From the NCBI RefSeq assembly GCF_932526225.1, contig NC_064034.1:21355747-21419746 (forward strand): a stretch of 64,000 bases of DNA, read 5' to 3'. The notes beneath the pieces were generated by a model, which was not told where the DNA came from, searched no databases, and saw nothing but the letters and a program-made list of their open reading frames with translations. Numbering within the stretch: the stretch's first letter is position 1; each line of letters opens with the position of its first letter. The translations under genes were made by a program, and so were the position numbers. The stretch is from Nematostella vectensis. Lineage: Eukaryota; Cnidaria; Anthozoa; Actiniaria; Edwardsiidae. Shown here in pieces: positions 9,331-19,947 of the stretch.

Positions 9331-11236
9331 CCATGTTAAGGTAATCAAGACAGCAGATTTAATGTTCTGTATTTAAGTGAAATACCGGTACAGCAATTGA
9401 CAAACGTCTGATCAACACAACTAAACACGTGTTTCTCAGTGGCTCGCTCACCTTAAAATGCAGAGCAGAGGTGAGTACTCAGTGGCGCAGATAGTGGTTA
9501 TCTTGGCTTGATTATCTATTATACAAATGTCAAGCACAAATTGCTTAATAATTATCTCAGTGTTTGTATTGTTTTGGTTGTTTCTTTGCTGAGCTTTTTG
9601 GACCGAGTCTTTTGATCCGGTGATTGTTGGTTTGTGTCTAACAAACCAGTGATGTCGGATTGAGTCTTTCAATCCACGAATAAAATTGTAAATTGCTCAA
9701 AACAAGGGCATAAATATAACGTACGGTTACCCTAATGATCTAAGTGCCCAATGAAAAGGCGCAATTGTACTCACTTTGAATGGAAAAACAGATATTTCTT
9801 GTTGTCGTGGGAATCCAAAATGGCTGCCTCACTCACGCCACGAAAGCCCTTAAAATCAGGTGATAAATACGACAAATATGATTGGCTACCGAATAATACT
9901 ACCGAACCTCCCGAATTGCTTGCTTCGATTTGATTAGTTGCCGAATGACACTGCGATTTGTCCCGATTCATCGGCTACGATTTGATTGGCTGCCGAATGA
10001 TCTATTGTCTAACAAATTTGAGTTAACAATGAACCCTCTCTCGAACCACCCCAGCACCTCCTGGAGATTTTATCTCCACGAGCTAAAAACGGGTCTTTTC
10101 GAAGTTCCGGAACATTGAAGCTTTTCGCTAGTATCTTCATGACAAAGTATGCACAATCCCCATTCTCTTGACTTCTCTCTCCTGGATGCTGAATTTTACG
10201 AATACTTTTCTTGACATCTGATGATAGATAAGTTTTATTTTTTTTTAACATTTAAATATATTTAACCCTAATTATTGCAAAAATCACTGCAATCACTTCG
10301 ATTTTCCCAAGAAAAGTTAGAGGCATCGGTATCTATAAAAATTGATACTACAAACTCAACTTTCTACATCTTTGTACGAGACAGATATAATCTACTTCAA
10401 TCGAACTTCGAAGATTCAGATTAAGATTCATATAATCATCTAAAAAAATATAACAAGAATCACTAAATTACTTCGATTTTCCCAACAAAAAGTCACAAAA
10501 ACTTTTTAACTCCCCACTAGTGGTATCTATAAATATAGATAATTACCCTACAAACTTACCTGAGCACAGGAAAAGAGACAAACTAGACTGCAAGGACTGC
10601 TAGTACTGGAGGCTGCCATTTTGGACGTGTCACATGGGGGCCTGGGCTGAGTGAATTTCTTTTCTTATCACCAAAACCGCTCTACTCTTGGTGATTTCTC
10701 AATTGTTTTCCAAAATTATTCCGTTACAGGAAGCAGAATAAACAGTTTAGGGTAGATAACAAAGATTTCTATAAATTTTAGTGTTGATTTTGCACTCGAT
10801 TGAGCCATTTTTGGAAAAAAATGAACGTTTCGACATGCGTAGTAAACAGTTACTATGCTTAAGAATAAGATCGATTTGTATAATAAATAATATCTCATAA
10901 TTGTTTCACTTTTTACTGCTTTACAGCATTTTATAGCTGCTATGAATCAATTTATAAAAATATGACTTTGGTTCCCTGTGGTTTTTATTGAAAATCTTAA
11001 GAATCCTTAACTCTAATACAGATGAGAAATCCGACTAGCATTTAGTCAAACATTGATCGGAACTCTTTTAAAACGAACAAAACGAACGATTTTGGCATTT
11101 TTTAAAATCATAGCTGCTTCACTGCTACTGCTACCCTAACGAGATGCTGTTCTATGATGGCCCACAGAGGACATCATGCTATAACCTTTACTGTTACTAA
11201 CACTCGATGTCTCCTGTAGGCTACCATACTCTCCTC
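9331..11236. other. Intergenic DNA with degenerate tandem repeats
   Basis: No gene supported. At about 9880-10010 there are roughly three degenerate copies of a unit around GATTTGATTGGCTGCCGAATGA. A short minus frame at 10251-10009 (basic, with SIRKIQHPGERSQENGDCAYF) may be an old coding fragment, but I do not recognise it. The rest is AT-rich. Confidence 0.35.

Positions 11237-11310
<74 letters not shown>
11237..11310 (-). repeat. (TTA)n microsatellite tail of a LINE
   Basis: About 24 units of ATA/TTA. On the minus strand it follows the LINE stop codon and 3' UTR (11311-11545), so it is best read as the simple-repeat 3' tail of that retrotransposon. Confidence 0.75.
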
Positions 11311-11312
<2 letters not shown>

Positions 11313-11691
11313 GTTCTTTGGACGCATTTTGCTTACTCCTCAATGCGTTTACAATGTAAAAGTGAAATATATGTATATAAAAATAAGTATATTTGTATAT
11401 AAAAAATAAGTATATATGTATATAATAAAAGAACATCAAAATTTTACATTGTATAGGAAAGAAACAGAAAAGAAAAAAACTATAAATTTCTAAAAGGTCT
11501 TTTTTTCTTTTATTCAAAGAAAAACGTTTTCAGTTGGCTCATAAAAATAGGGACTTAAAGCACCGAGACGGCGACGGCGACGTGAGATTCGATGAGAGAC
11601 TGGGGAGAGAACGCGGTTGTGGCGATTAGCGATTATGCAAACCCACATTCTGAAGTTGTTGTTTTGTGTGCAGCCGAAAGTCGTTTCGAAA

Positions 11692-11895
11692 ATGTGCTCG
11701 CTAAAAGCAGTCAGAGATCAACTTCTAATAAGCAACTATCAAGGAATTATTAACGACAGAGACGTTTTGCTTCTGTATGACCTAAATACCTCTTACAATC
11801 TGGATTTGCCTTACAATTCGTACGAAAATTTCGACTTCGATATCTTGGGAGACGATGAATGCGTGTCGGAATTTCGTTTCCACAAAAGCGATATT
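11692..11895 (+). pseudogene. Harbinger A transposase, N-terminal segment
   Basis: ATG at 11692, then exactly 68 codons to the insertion point of Harbinger B. It begins MCSLKAVRDQ and includes INDRDVLLLYDLNT and ENFDFDILGDDECVSEFRF. The frame continues at 15341 (PLQAEIFQIPD) once Harbinger B and one ATT copy are removed. Homologous residues occur in Harbinger B (DDDEFMLLYDANT), which supports this as true coding sequence. The region precedes the catalytic domain in this family. Confidence 0.8.
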
Positions 11896-11939
11896 AGAGA
11901 CCTTAAGATCCGACGACGGCGGGGTCTACGACGGCGGGC
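11896..11939 (+). repeat. Left terminal inverted repeat of Harbinger B
   Basis: 44 bases, identical to the reverse complement of 15294-15337. Preceded by the target duplication ATT. Confidence 0.9.
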
Positions 11940-12053
11940 TGTGTGCGCGCGGACTGGGACCGACGTTGCCGTCGTCAGGCGAAATGTAAACATTAAGATT
12001 TCTCTGAGACGGCTGCAGGTTTTTCCGCTCGGTTTCTCTTACATTCAACGAGC

Positions 12054-13471
12054 ATGGCAACTTTTCGCCAGGCTCGAGAGGCAGTCGTCGATGCCTACAT
12101 GGACGACATCATTGATGACGATGAGTTCATGCTACTTTACGATGCAAATACATAAAAAATCCCGTCATTTCCGTACGGAGATGAAGTTTTTTCGCTAGAC
12201 GGTATCGATGATGCAGAGTCCTTAGCATCACATTCCTGTTCTCGCCGAGGCCATGGGCCTACCTGACAGCTATACCTGCCACCAAGGAACAGTGTGCGAT
12301 GGGATTGAGGGCCTCTGCATAGGGCCTCTGCTGCGAAGAATGGCTTACCCCTGTCGCTACAGTGACCTCATTCACCGCTTTCACCGATCTGTCCCTGAAC
12401 TCAGCATGATATCTAACACTGTACTTGACACTGTTTACTACCTTCACCACCTTCGCCTGACTACATGGAACGACCAGCTTCTTAGCCCTGTACAACTGCA
12501 GCAATATGCAGAGGCCATTTACAACAAGGGAAGCCCACTGAACAACTGTTTCGGCTTCGTCGATGGGACAGTTCCGCCGATATGCAGGCCAGGCGTACAT
12601 CAACGCATCGTTTATAATGGACATAAACGTGTCCATGCCATTAAATTTCAGTCCGTAGTAGTCCCAAATGGAATGGTGGCGAATATGTACGGCCCAGTAG
12701 GTAAGTTATCAAATTATCTTTTTCTTTATCATGTTTTTTTTCCTTTTCCCAAAGAAAATATTATTATGCAGCCGTTTGATGTTTATACTTGTTAATCTAA
12801 AATCCCCTGATTCCCAACTAGTTTTGCAGACTATACAAATGGGCAATAAATAACATTAAAGGATTTTGTCAGTAAGACTACCTAGGGGGTGATTATACGA
12901 AAAAAGATTGTGGAGAGGTGAGAGGGAGGGGGGGGTATAGCTATATTCATTTTTGAAGATTTATGGTTTGTAGCTCCGTCATCCTCTATAATCCTCATCA
13001 CTATTGCAACTATTATTGCAGTAGTAATGATCATGATAATCATATCATCCACATGCATAAAGTATAGTGATAATGTTCATGTTCACAGAAGGCCGAAAGC
13101 ATGACTCAGGGATGTTAAAAGACTCTGGCCTGCTTCAAAGTCTACAACAACATGCATTTGGTCCAACAGGGCAGCCAATGGCCCTTTATGGAGACCCTGC
13201 CTATCCTTTGCGTGTCCACCTCCAGGTCCCATTTAGAAATGGGACAGGAGGTTTAACACCGGACATGGAGGCATTCAATGAAGGCATGAGTGCTGTAAGG
13301 TCGTCAGTAGAGTGGTTATTTGGAGATATTCTTAAGTCTTTTAAATTTTTGGATTTTAAGAAGAACCTCAAGATTTCATTAAGTTCTGTTGGAAAAATGT
13401 ATTTAGTCTCTGCCATATTTGATTTTTTTTACTGTGATCCTCCAACCTTGCAACAGTACTTGATAACATAA
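12054..13471 (+). pseudogene. Harbinger B transposase (DDE), nearly complete
   Basis: Starts at ATG 12054 (MATFRQAREAVVDAYMDD). A stop follows DDDEFMLLYDANT at about 12154 and the frame changes before the main exon, which is readable from about 12226 (IPVLAEAMGLPD). This exon has SDLIHRFHRSVPELSMI, CFGFVDGT (first Asp) and YNGHKRVHAIKF. Donor GTAG/GTAAGT at 12700/12701 and acceptor TTCACAG at 13088 give the join GPVEGRKHDSGML. Exon 2 (13089-13471) has LYGDPAYPL (second Asp) and SSVEWLFGDI (catalytic Glu), ending KISLSSVGKMY and stop. All three acidic residues are intact, so only the N-terminal damage is visible. Harbinger transposases cut and paste, with 3-base target duplications. Confidence 0.85.
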
Positions 13472-13517
13472 ATTATTATTTTCATAACCTTTATTACATC
13501 ATTTAAAGAGTGATTCA

Positions 13518-13800
13518 AAATCTTAGTAGTACATGCTTCACTTTTCAAGCAAGAAGGCCATAGGGTTCAAACCCATCCAGGTCAAGTTAAATTGACATTT
13601 TTCAGAGGTGAAAAAGCCTGGCTCTCTACATTGGGGACTGTGAACCCCTTGTCTATTCAGATAAGGAAGTCCCATTTCTTACCACCCTTTATTAACCTGT
13701 AGTGGCTGACATAAAATAACCGCTGGGCGAGACGCTGGCCTTTGGTACCATCTTCAGTGACGTGCTTACTCACTTACTCACTCATACATGATCCTTAACA
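13518..13800 (+). repeat. Possible tRNA-derived SINE-like segment
   Basis: About 13555-13590 contains GGGTTCAAACCC, which fits the tRNA/Pol III B-box (GGTTCRANNCC), preceded by a loosely A-box-like TAGTAGTACATG. It lies between the two convergent genes of Harbinger B. No poly-A tail or target duplication found, so this is weak. Confidence 0.25.
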
Positions 13801-14087
13801 GCATGAAGCTGTCTGTATATACACACGAGTATTCAGTTGCTTTTTTCTATCAGTCGATAATATTATTTTGTGTAAAGTTGGGCTGTTTTATTGAAAGGGC
13901 AAGAAATGCTTGCCTGTAAATTGTAGATAGTGTAAATACTGTACTGTAAATACTTCTACATTTTCTTCTTAATACAAGTTGTACATGCAATAGTATAAAA
14001 ATTATGTCATGATAACAATAGTTAAGAAATATAGTATGTTTATACTATATAATATACACAATGGTATATAAAATGGTCCAAGGTATA

Positions 14088-14716
14088 CTAGTCTTCTTTG
14101 TTTAACAGTCTTGCAAGGAGCTGCATTTGTTGTTGCTGCTGTTGGAGCATCATTGCATGTCTTGCATTAGTTTTTGTTGTTGCTGTTGTTGCTGAAGCAT
14201 AGCTTGTAGTTGTTGTTGTGCCCTCTCCTGAGCTTCCACATTTCTGGCCTGTATTTCCAGCTCTTTTTCTTTCAACTCCTTCATTATACTTGTTTTCTCT
14301 TTGAGAAACTCCGTTGTATCTCTACCGGATCCTCGTGACTTTTTTTTTATGTCGTCTCCGCGCTTTCGTTTTGCCATCCCCTCCATCGCCCTCCTCCTCA
14401 TCTTCTCTGCTTGCTTTTTTTCACAGCTGCTTTTCGCCGTGCCCTGCTCACTCACTTCCTTCTCCTTCTCCGTAACCTCTTCTAAGCCTCTTTCCACCTC
14501 TGACAGGTCTGTCTCTATGCCTGATGCTTTTCGCTCCTCACTCATCTTTTTCTTATATTTCTCGCTCAGCAGTTGGAAACGCTCTCGTACCGACCTCTTG
14601 TTTACTTTAAAAATCGGCACACGCAGTGAGTTTAGATTTTCTGAGATCTCTTCCCAGATTCTTCCCCTTCCTATGCTTCCCTTCTTTTCCTTGAATGGTT
14701 CGAGAGTTAGTACCTC
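14088..14716 (-). pseudogene. Harbinger B Myb/SANT accessory protein, Gln-rich tail
   Basis: The exon begins after ATATAG at 14716 (EVLTLEPFKEKKGSIGRGRI, WEEISENLNS), giving the second half of a Myb/SANT domain, followed by NKRSVRERFQLLSEKYKKKM. Then come a charged coiled coil, a basic patch (AKRKRGDDIKKK) and a long Gln-rich coil (AQERAQQQLQAMLQQQ). The frame meets TGA at 14150. A shift of frame there continues MMLQQQQQQMQLLARLLNKED to a stop at 14088, which looks like the native end. So one small indel near 14152 is likely. It is convergent with the transposase. The first Myb exon upstream is not clear. Confidence 0.75.
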
Positions 14717-15293
14717 CTATATAAGGCATTCGTCGTGTTTTTCGCACCATTCAAAGGGTCTGAAGAGTTAATAAAAGAAACGTAAACAAACTGAAATGCA
14801 TACGAAACAATTATTTAGTCAAATGTATCCTCTTATTTTTTTATAAATTAAGCGGCAAAGACAATATTTTTTTAACCATAAATCACATAAAGTACCACTC
14901 TACCCATACACAATCTTTTATACGATTGTTATCCCCAAAACAACCTTTTTCATCAGTTAAATCATATAATTTTCCAATCTAGTTACTTTTGCTTTTTCGC
15001 CGCCTGCTCGCTCGTTGAATTTTGATTAGCCATGTGGAAATTTCCTGTAAACAAAGGAATATGATTGTTTTATTTCTTTAACCTCTTAGATACAATTGAG
15101 GATAGTTTATTGACAATTTGTGACAATTTTCAGGACTTTTATCGAGGAAATAAAGTGAATTTTTAGCTTTGAAAACTTACGTTGTCCGTGCGACGGCAAA
15201 ACACTGTGAATGGCGTTGTAGAGAGACCGGCTACGGCAAGGGCTTGTCAACAACCGCGCGAGGGAATCCATTTAAGTGTTATTCGCCACTTCC

Positions 15294-15337
15294 GCCCGCC
15301 GTCGTAGACCCCGCCGTCGTCGGATCTTAAGGTCTCT
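15294..15337 (-). repeat. Right terminal inverted repeat of Harbinger B
   Basis: Reverse complement of 11896-11939 with no mismatch seen. Followed by ATT at 15338-15340. Confidence 0.9.
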
Positions 15338-15340
15338 ATT

Positions 15341-16329
15341 CCACTTCAAGCAGAAATATTTCAAATTCCCGACCGGCTAACTTTATATCAAAGAAGTGTC
15401 TGCAGTGGCTTGGAAGCACTCTGCATTGTTCTCAAGAGGCTAGCGTACCCTTTTCGGTATGCAGACATGGTTGCAAAATTCGCAAGACCAGTCCCAGTGT
15501 TATGCATGATAAATAACCATTTAATTGACTACATCTATCAAACGCAAAGCCAGAGGATTTTGCGATGGAATAACACTGTTATGAATCCACATGCCCTTCA
15601 AACATATGCTGATGCCATCACAACAAAGGGATCCCCGCTACAACACTGTTTTGGCTTTATTGACGGAACAGTAAGAGCGATAAGCAAACCAGGTGTACAC
15701 CAGCAGGTGCTGCACAATGGGCATAAGCGAGTGCATGCCATCAAATTCAAATCAGTCGTCCTCCCTAATGGGACTATTGGAAACATCCCCTTCCGGATCC
15801 ACCCTCTGCATGGGTAGAAAAGGTTGACAAATTACAAAAGAAATCATTGATTTTTAAATTTTCTAGAGGGAAAGCGCCATGATACTGAGATGCTTCACGA
15901 TTCTCGCCTCTTGGATGATCTACAACAGCATGCATTCCTGCCTGGATCTGCTCGGCTCCCTGTGTGCGTGTATGGGGATCCAGCTAACCGCTACGATTGC
16001 ATCTCCAGGCTCCATTCAGAGACAGTGTGCTCACACCGCAGATGCAACAATTTAACATTGCAATGAGCCCTCTCAGAGTCTCTGTTGATTGATTGTTTGG
16101 TGATATAGTAAATTATTTCAAGTTCATTGATTTCAAGAAGAACCTTAAGATTGGTCTGTCATCAGTTGGTAAAATGTACCTAGTCTGTGCTTTATTTAGG
16201 AATGCTCTAACATGTGTATATGGAAATACAACCTTTGATTTCTTTGAGCTGGATCCCCCCCTCACTGTAAGACTAGTTTACCTAACATATGTAATTCACA
16301 GAGATGCCCCATTTCATTACTTAGAATGA
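15341..16329 (+). pseudogene. Harbinger A transposase, DDE domain
   Basis: Continues with SVCSGLEALCIVLKRLAYPFRYADM, then CFGFIDGTVRAISKPGVHQ (first catalytic Asp) and HNGHKRVHAIKFKSVVLPNG. A donor (CATGG/GTAGAA, about 15817) and acceptor (TTTTCTAG, about 15866) fit the intron found at the same place in Harbinger B. The next exon reads RHDTEML and VYGDPAN (second Asp). At the third acidic site the strand reads TCT GTT GAT TGA TTG TTT GGT: the expected E-W of SVEWLFG has become D and a stop. It ends with YFKFIDFKKNLKIGLSSVGKMY. The gene is dead. Confidence 0.8.
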
Positions 16330-16780
16330 ATTGGACTCAAATCAAACTGATGATTTATGGATCAACACTTTATTGAAAGAGCACAACATTTGAAGTATGA
16401 TGTATGAATCATGAATTTATCACGTGCATTTTACCCGAAATGTGAAAAGTTTATGTATGTTATATGTAATGTATCAAAACCCTTTGATCAGTTTGGGGAT
16501 TGACATAACTGTTCTCAATAATTTTATGAGAGCATGGGGGGCAGGGGAGTAAAATTTGATGCTGACTTTGTGTGTGAGGATGGTACTATCTAGAATTGAT
16601 TATTAGGAAAACAAAACATAAACATAAATTGAACATACACCAGAAAGCTCTATAATGGCGCCACACTCAATTCCCGATGGAGACACAACTGTCAAAATCT
16701 GTTTTTATCATGCCAGGAATCTGGAATATGAATGAAGTGGTTATGTTTTCTCCCCATGGTGAGCAGTTTCAAAGAACAAT
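16330..16780. other. Spacer inside Harbinger A between convergent genes
   Basis: AT-rich 3' region between the transposase (+) and Myb gene (minus). No further feature seen. Confidence 0.5.
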
Positions 16781-17387
16781 TCAGAAATGAAATCTCACCT
16801 GCAGGAGACTATCTGGAAACAAGATTAGAAGCTCTAATAGTAATGATGTGCATGCAAGTAGTAAACCCAACTTGTATTTGAATGTCATTAGTGTGTTCGG
16901 GTTTTTTTTTGCTAGTTCTTGTAGGACATCAGAGCCTGGTTCTGTTGTTGCTGCTGTTGCATCATTGCCACTTGAATTTTCTTTCTTTGTCCTGCCGTTT
17001 TCCTGATACATGTTTTTCTCGTCATCAGCAGCAGCTGCCTTCTCAAAAATTTCTTCCATAGCTTGGTCAAATTCTGTTTGGGGTTCTACTGTAATTCCGG
17101 TTGCTTTCAATTCCTCTGCCATTCGTTTCTTGTACTTTTTTTTATCAAAGTTAACTCTATCCCTAACAGATCGAGCTGTTACATTAAACTTGGGGTCAGG
17201 AATATTATTTAAGTGACCAGCCATTTTCATTCCACAATTGAGATCTCTGCTTGCTCCTCTTTGGTTCTGAGTAAGGCTGAACTCCTAAAACCTCCCTGAC
17301 AAGTAGTAGGTCATGAAGTGCACTCCAATACATGGGCCCAGACCTTAGAGATAAACAAATACAATATTTAGTCATGACACATTTCAT
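16781..17387 (-). pseudogene. Harbinger A Myb/SANT accessory protein
   Basis: Two minus frames. 17387-17205 has the Myb start (YWSALHDLLLVREVL, PKRSKQRSQLWNE). 17230-16781 has the rest (NNIPDPKFNVTARSVRDRV, KKYKKRMAEELKATGI) and an acidic, Ala-rich tail. They overlap near 17215, where a one-base indel in GAAAATGGC shifts the frame in the middle of the third Myb helix. The equivalent gene of Harbinger B is at 14088-14716 with the same order (VNKRSVRERFQLL, KKKMSEERKASGI). In this superfamily the Myb protein recruits transposase to the terminal repeats. Confidence 0.75.
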
Positions 17388-17389
17388 TT

Positions 17390-18340
17390 GTAAACGAATA
17401 GCCTAAAATACTAGCAAATATTGTTAAACTTGAATTGTTTACATGTAAAGATAATATACTAATAAATAGTTATAGTATTATGTTTTCTGACAGAACTGTT
17501 TAGAAGCAAATAATACAATGTAACACTAACACTTTTTTGTTTGTTTTAAACACAAAATTTGTGCGACAATTTATTACACTGCTTTATACTACTATATAGT
17601 AGTGAATCGATTTTCAGAGAAATAATTATTGAATAACGCTCAATCTTCATTTACTCTCCTAAAGGAGCTTACATAATTATACATTACAGTTTTCTTGTGC
17701 AATTATTTTAAAATCTGTGAAAGTAAAATAGATGAAAATGACGAGTAAGTAATTGTCGAAAGTAGCTTAATTGATATAAAAGAAACTAAAAATCTTAGCT
17801 AGCGAGCTAGATTAAATTACAAATTTGGAATCAATTCTAAAATTTTGTGGAGTACTCGATCGCTGGGCGGGAAAAAGCCGGGAAAAAGTATAATATAATA
17901 AGAAAAAGCTTTAAGTATAATATAATTTGACTCATGCTCATAGCTTATTTGATTCCATTTGAGAGGTACATTATGGGCATAAACCTACCCCGAAAGCCTA
18001 ACAAGGATTTATTTTAGGTTTATAAAGCATTTCTTTGCCAAAATCGGAGAATATTTATTTCTAAAGCTCAATGAAAATTGCGAGTTTAGAAAGAAGTTGC
18101 CAGTTTTGTCGTCTTTTGTGTTCGAAACTATAAAATATAAATATTTCACCTAGACAAACGACCTACTAGTTACTAAGTATTCTCAAATCATTTTTAAAGA
18201 ATTAGGGTATGTTAACATGCGATAAATTAGGGACAAATCAAAGATAAAGTACTCACGTTCTCCACAACGTCAAACCTGACCAACTCACGTCGGCCCCGTG
18301 AACGGAACGCCGTGATATTTCCCGCCAGACATGCGCATAA
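17390..18340. other. AT-rich subterminal region of Harbinger A
   Basis: No gene seen. About 0.95 kb of AT-rich DNA between the Myb gene and the right terminal repeat (about 18345 to 18571). Confidence 0.5.
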
Positions 18341-18405
18341 GACCTTTGGGGTTTTCCCTGAAGCTTTCACGTCGCCGTTGCCGTCGCCATTCTCGGTGCT
18401 TAAAG

Positions 18406-18561
18406 CAGGGGCGTAGCCAGGTGGGCCTAAGGGGCCCTCCCCCCCCCCCCCCCCTTTCAGCAGCCAAAAATACAGCAAATGTATGAAAAATTATCTAAAA
18501 CACAGGAAAAAATGCCTTGAAAGGGTCTTTTGGGCCCCCTCCTGTTAAAAATACGCCACTG
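18406..18561. mobile_element. hAT-like MITE inside the right terminal repeat of Harbinger A
   Basis: Begins CAGGGGCGTAGCCAGG and ends CGCCACTG. TAAAG is present on both sides (18401-18405 and 18562-18566). Removing it restores the Harbinger A terminal repeat (CTCGGTGC-TTAAAG-TCCCT) to a near match with the left end. It contains a long C run. Related copies occur at 45006-45175 and 62676-62811. A 5-base duplication with CAG...CTG ends fits hAT5-type elements, by inference. Confidence 0.75.
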
Positions 18562-18574
18562 TAAAGTCCCTAAT

Positions 18575-19259
18575 GGACACGCTAGAAACATTTCTTATAG
18601 CGGATGGAAGGTTATTCCATAATTTAGGGGCAGCTATAGAGAAAGATCTGTCCCCAAAAGTTACGATGCGGGAGCGGGGAACAGTAAACTGTCCCTGATT
18701 GACTGATCTCACGGACCGGCTAGAAACGTAAGGTTTAAAAAGATCACATAAATATTGGGGGGTGGAGCCATTTTGCGTTTTGAAAGTAAGCAGAAGTATT
18801 TTGAAAATTATTCTCTTTTCAATTGGAAGCCAATGAAGTCCCCGTAGGATTGGGGTTATATGATCTCTGCGCTTAGTCAGAGTCTTGACGCAGCGTTTTG
18901 CACTCTGTAATTTGCTCGTTTCTGTCATAGGAAGACCATATAGCAAGCTGTTGCAGTAGTCGATCTTGGAAGAGGTGAAAGCATGAAATGGTCGTTCTGT
19001 GTTGCATTTGTTTAGGTAATTTCTAGCTCTTCCAATATTTCTTAGGATAACAAGCTGATCGACAGACGCTGTTTATGTGACTAAACATGGATAGATTACT
19101 GTGAAAAATAACACCCAAGTTACGAGCTTCCTGGTTGGCAGAATACCACAATGGACACTTGTTTACCACAGCAACACTCTCCATCCTTGTCCGTGACTCA
19201 GCATAACAAAGGGAAGCGCTAACAAAAAACAGATCTATATGGCACTGTGCATTAAACAT
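18575..19259 (-). pseudogene. LINE ORF2 C-terminal end (after the RT domain)
   Basis: Two minus frames, 19259-19023 and 18946-18545, joined by a frameshift near 19060. Sequence between them still reads as the conserved stretch leading to DYCNSLLYGLP. The conserved end block (HITPILRGLHWLP, LTFKTQNGSTPQYLCDL, WNNLPSAIRNVSSVSI) identifies the RT tail of CR1/L2-like elements. The last native codon before the Harbinger insertion is the Ile of SVSI at 18572-18574; the frame beyond it is Harbinger terminal repeat and MITE. Confidence 0.8.
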
Positions 19260-19260
19260 C

Positions 19261-19947
19261 GCTAAGCCTCTTGAGCTCCCCCAATTGCTTCAACAATTCA
19301 CCACGATTATGGATCTGCAAAGCTAAGAAAAGCAAGGTTGTTCAAAATCATTGTGGTTATGGGATAAAACCCCAGCCACTAAACACCCTTTGCCAAATAT
19401 TACCAGTATTGATGGGAGAAAGTATCACTGGCCGTGGGTGTAGACATGGAAGCCGTTGGGGTGTTTTGGTTTTCAATAGCAGTGGCAACTGCTTCTGCGA
19501 TCTCGGTGGTGGTGGTCGCTGAGGAGCTCGGTTTCTCTTTCTTTCTTACCTCCGCGACCCCGAAGAAAGGGATTTGAGGAGGTTCCTCCAAAGATTGACG
19601 AGTTGACGTAGCCTGTTAAAAGACTCTCAGGAAAAAAGTGAATATCACTAAACTATATTGTAAAAAGCAGAGCCTGTTTTCTGTGAGGCAATGCTATCCA
19701 GTTTCACCATCATCAATTACTAAGATTTAGCCATTTTCCCTTAAAGAGTTTTTGACACACATATTATATCAAAGACCTAAAATTCCATTTACCAATCCTC
19801 CCCAATTTACTGCAAAATGTAAAAAAAAGAACTAAGGACATTTGATGCCTACCAGCATGTTTGCCCAAGTTTTTAATATAAACTTGGGCCCTTGCTCTCA
19901 TGGCGCCCTTTCAGCTCTTGTAGATACGCTTCCTTCTCGTTGTCCTT
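19261..19947. other. Spacer with a small hairpin
   Basis: No gene firmly supported. A minus frame at 19591-19400 lies beside an acceptor (TTAACAG, about 19612) and a donor (GCGGAG/GTAAGA, about 19548) and could be a small exon. About 19862-19888 is a hairpin (GCCCAAGTTT...AAACTTGGGC). Confidence 0.3.

Larger units (their letters stand above)
11896..15337 (+). mobile_element. Harbinger B (PIF/Harbinger DNA transposon), inner copy
   Basis: Bounded by 44-base terminal inverted repeats that match perfectly (11896-11939 and 15294-15337), beginning AGAGACCTTAAGATCCGACG. ATT is duplicated at 11893-11895 and 15338-15340. It carries a transposase (+) and Myb accessory gene (minus), convergent. It sits in the transposase gene of Harbinger A. 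Identical terminal repeats suggest a fairly recent insertion compared with its host element. Confidence 0.9.
11549..18571 (+). mobile_element. Harbinger A (PIF/Harbinger DNA transposon), outer copy
   Basis: The element starts AGGGACTTAAAGCACCGAG at 11549 and ends with the reverse complement at 18571, with GGCGAC-rich terminal repeats of about 45 bases. AAT is duplicated at 11546-11548 and 18572-18574. It carries the transposase on plus (11692-11895 and 15341-16329) and a Myb/SANT accessory gene on minus (17387-16781), the usual two-gene layout. It is inserted in LINE coding sequence, and is itself interrupted by Harbinger B and by a MITE at 18406-18561. Confidence 0.85.
11237..19260 (-). mobile_element. 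5'-truncated non-LTR retrotransposon (LINE), split by Harbinger A
   Basis: The coding part before the split is 19259-18575, the C-terminal end of a CR1/L2/Rex-type ORF2. It shows NLGVIFHSNLSM, DYCNSLLYGLP, RRDHITPILRGLHWLP, RIIFKILLLTFK and FGDRSFSIAAPKLWNNLP. The frame resumes beyond Harbinger A at 11545: codons ATT TTT ATG AGC CAA CTG AAA ACG give the normal ORF2 ending (MSQLKTFFFE, stop). Then come the 3' UTR and the (TTA)n tail. Removing Harbinger A with one copy of its ATT duplication rejoins the frame exactly. The upstream reverse transcriptase is missing (5' truncation), and one frameshift lies near 19075. Confidence 0.8.

Noticed and set aside
11136-11517. Minus frames with poly-Tyr and poly-Leu runs
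   Set aside because: They are translations of the (TTA)n LINE tail microsatellite.
13555-13590. Functional tRNA gene
   Set aside because: Only a B-box-like word; no cloverleaf could be folded around it.
14301-14771. 156-codon plus frame antisense to the Harbinger B Myb gene
   Set aside because: Shadow of the Gln/Lys/Glu-rich minus gene; no independent support.
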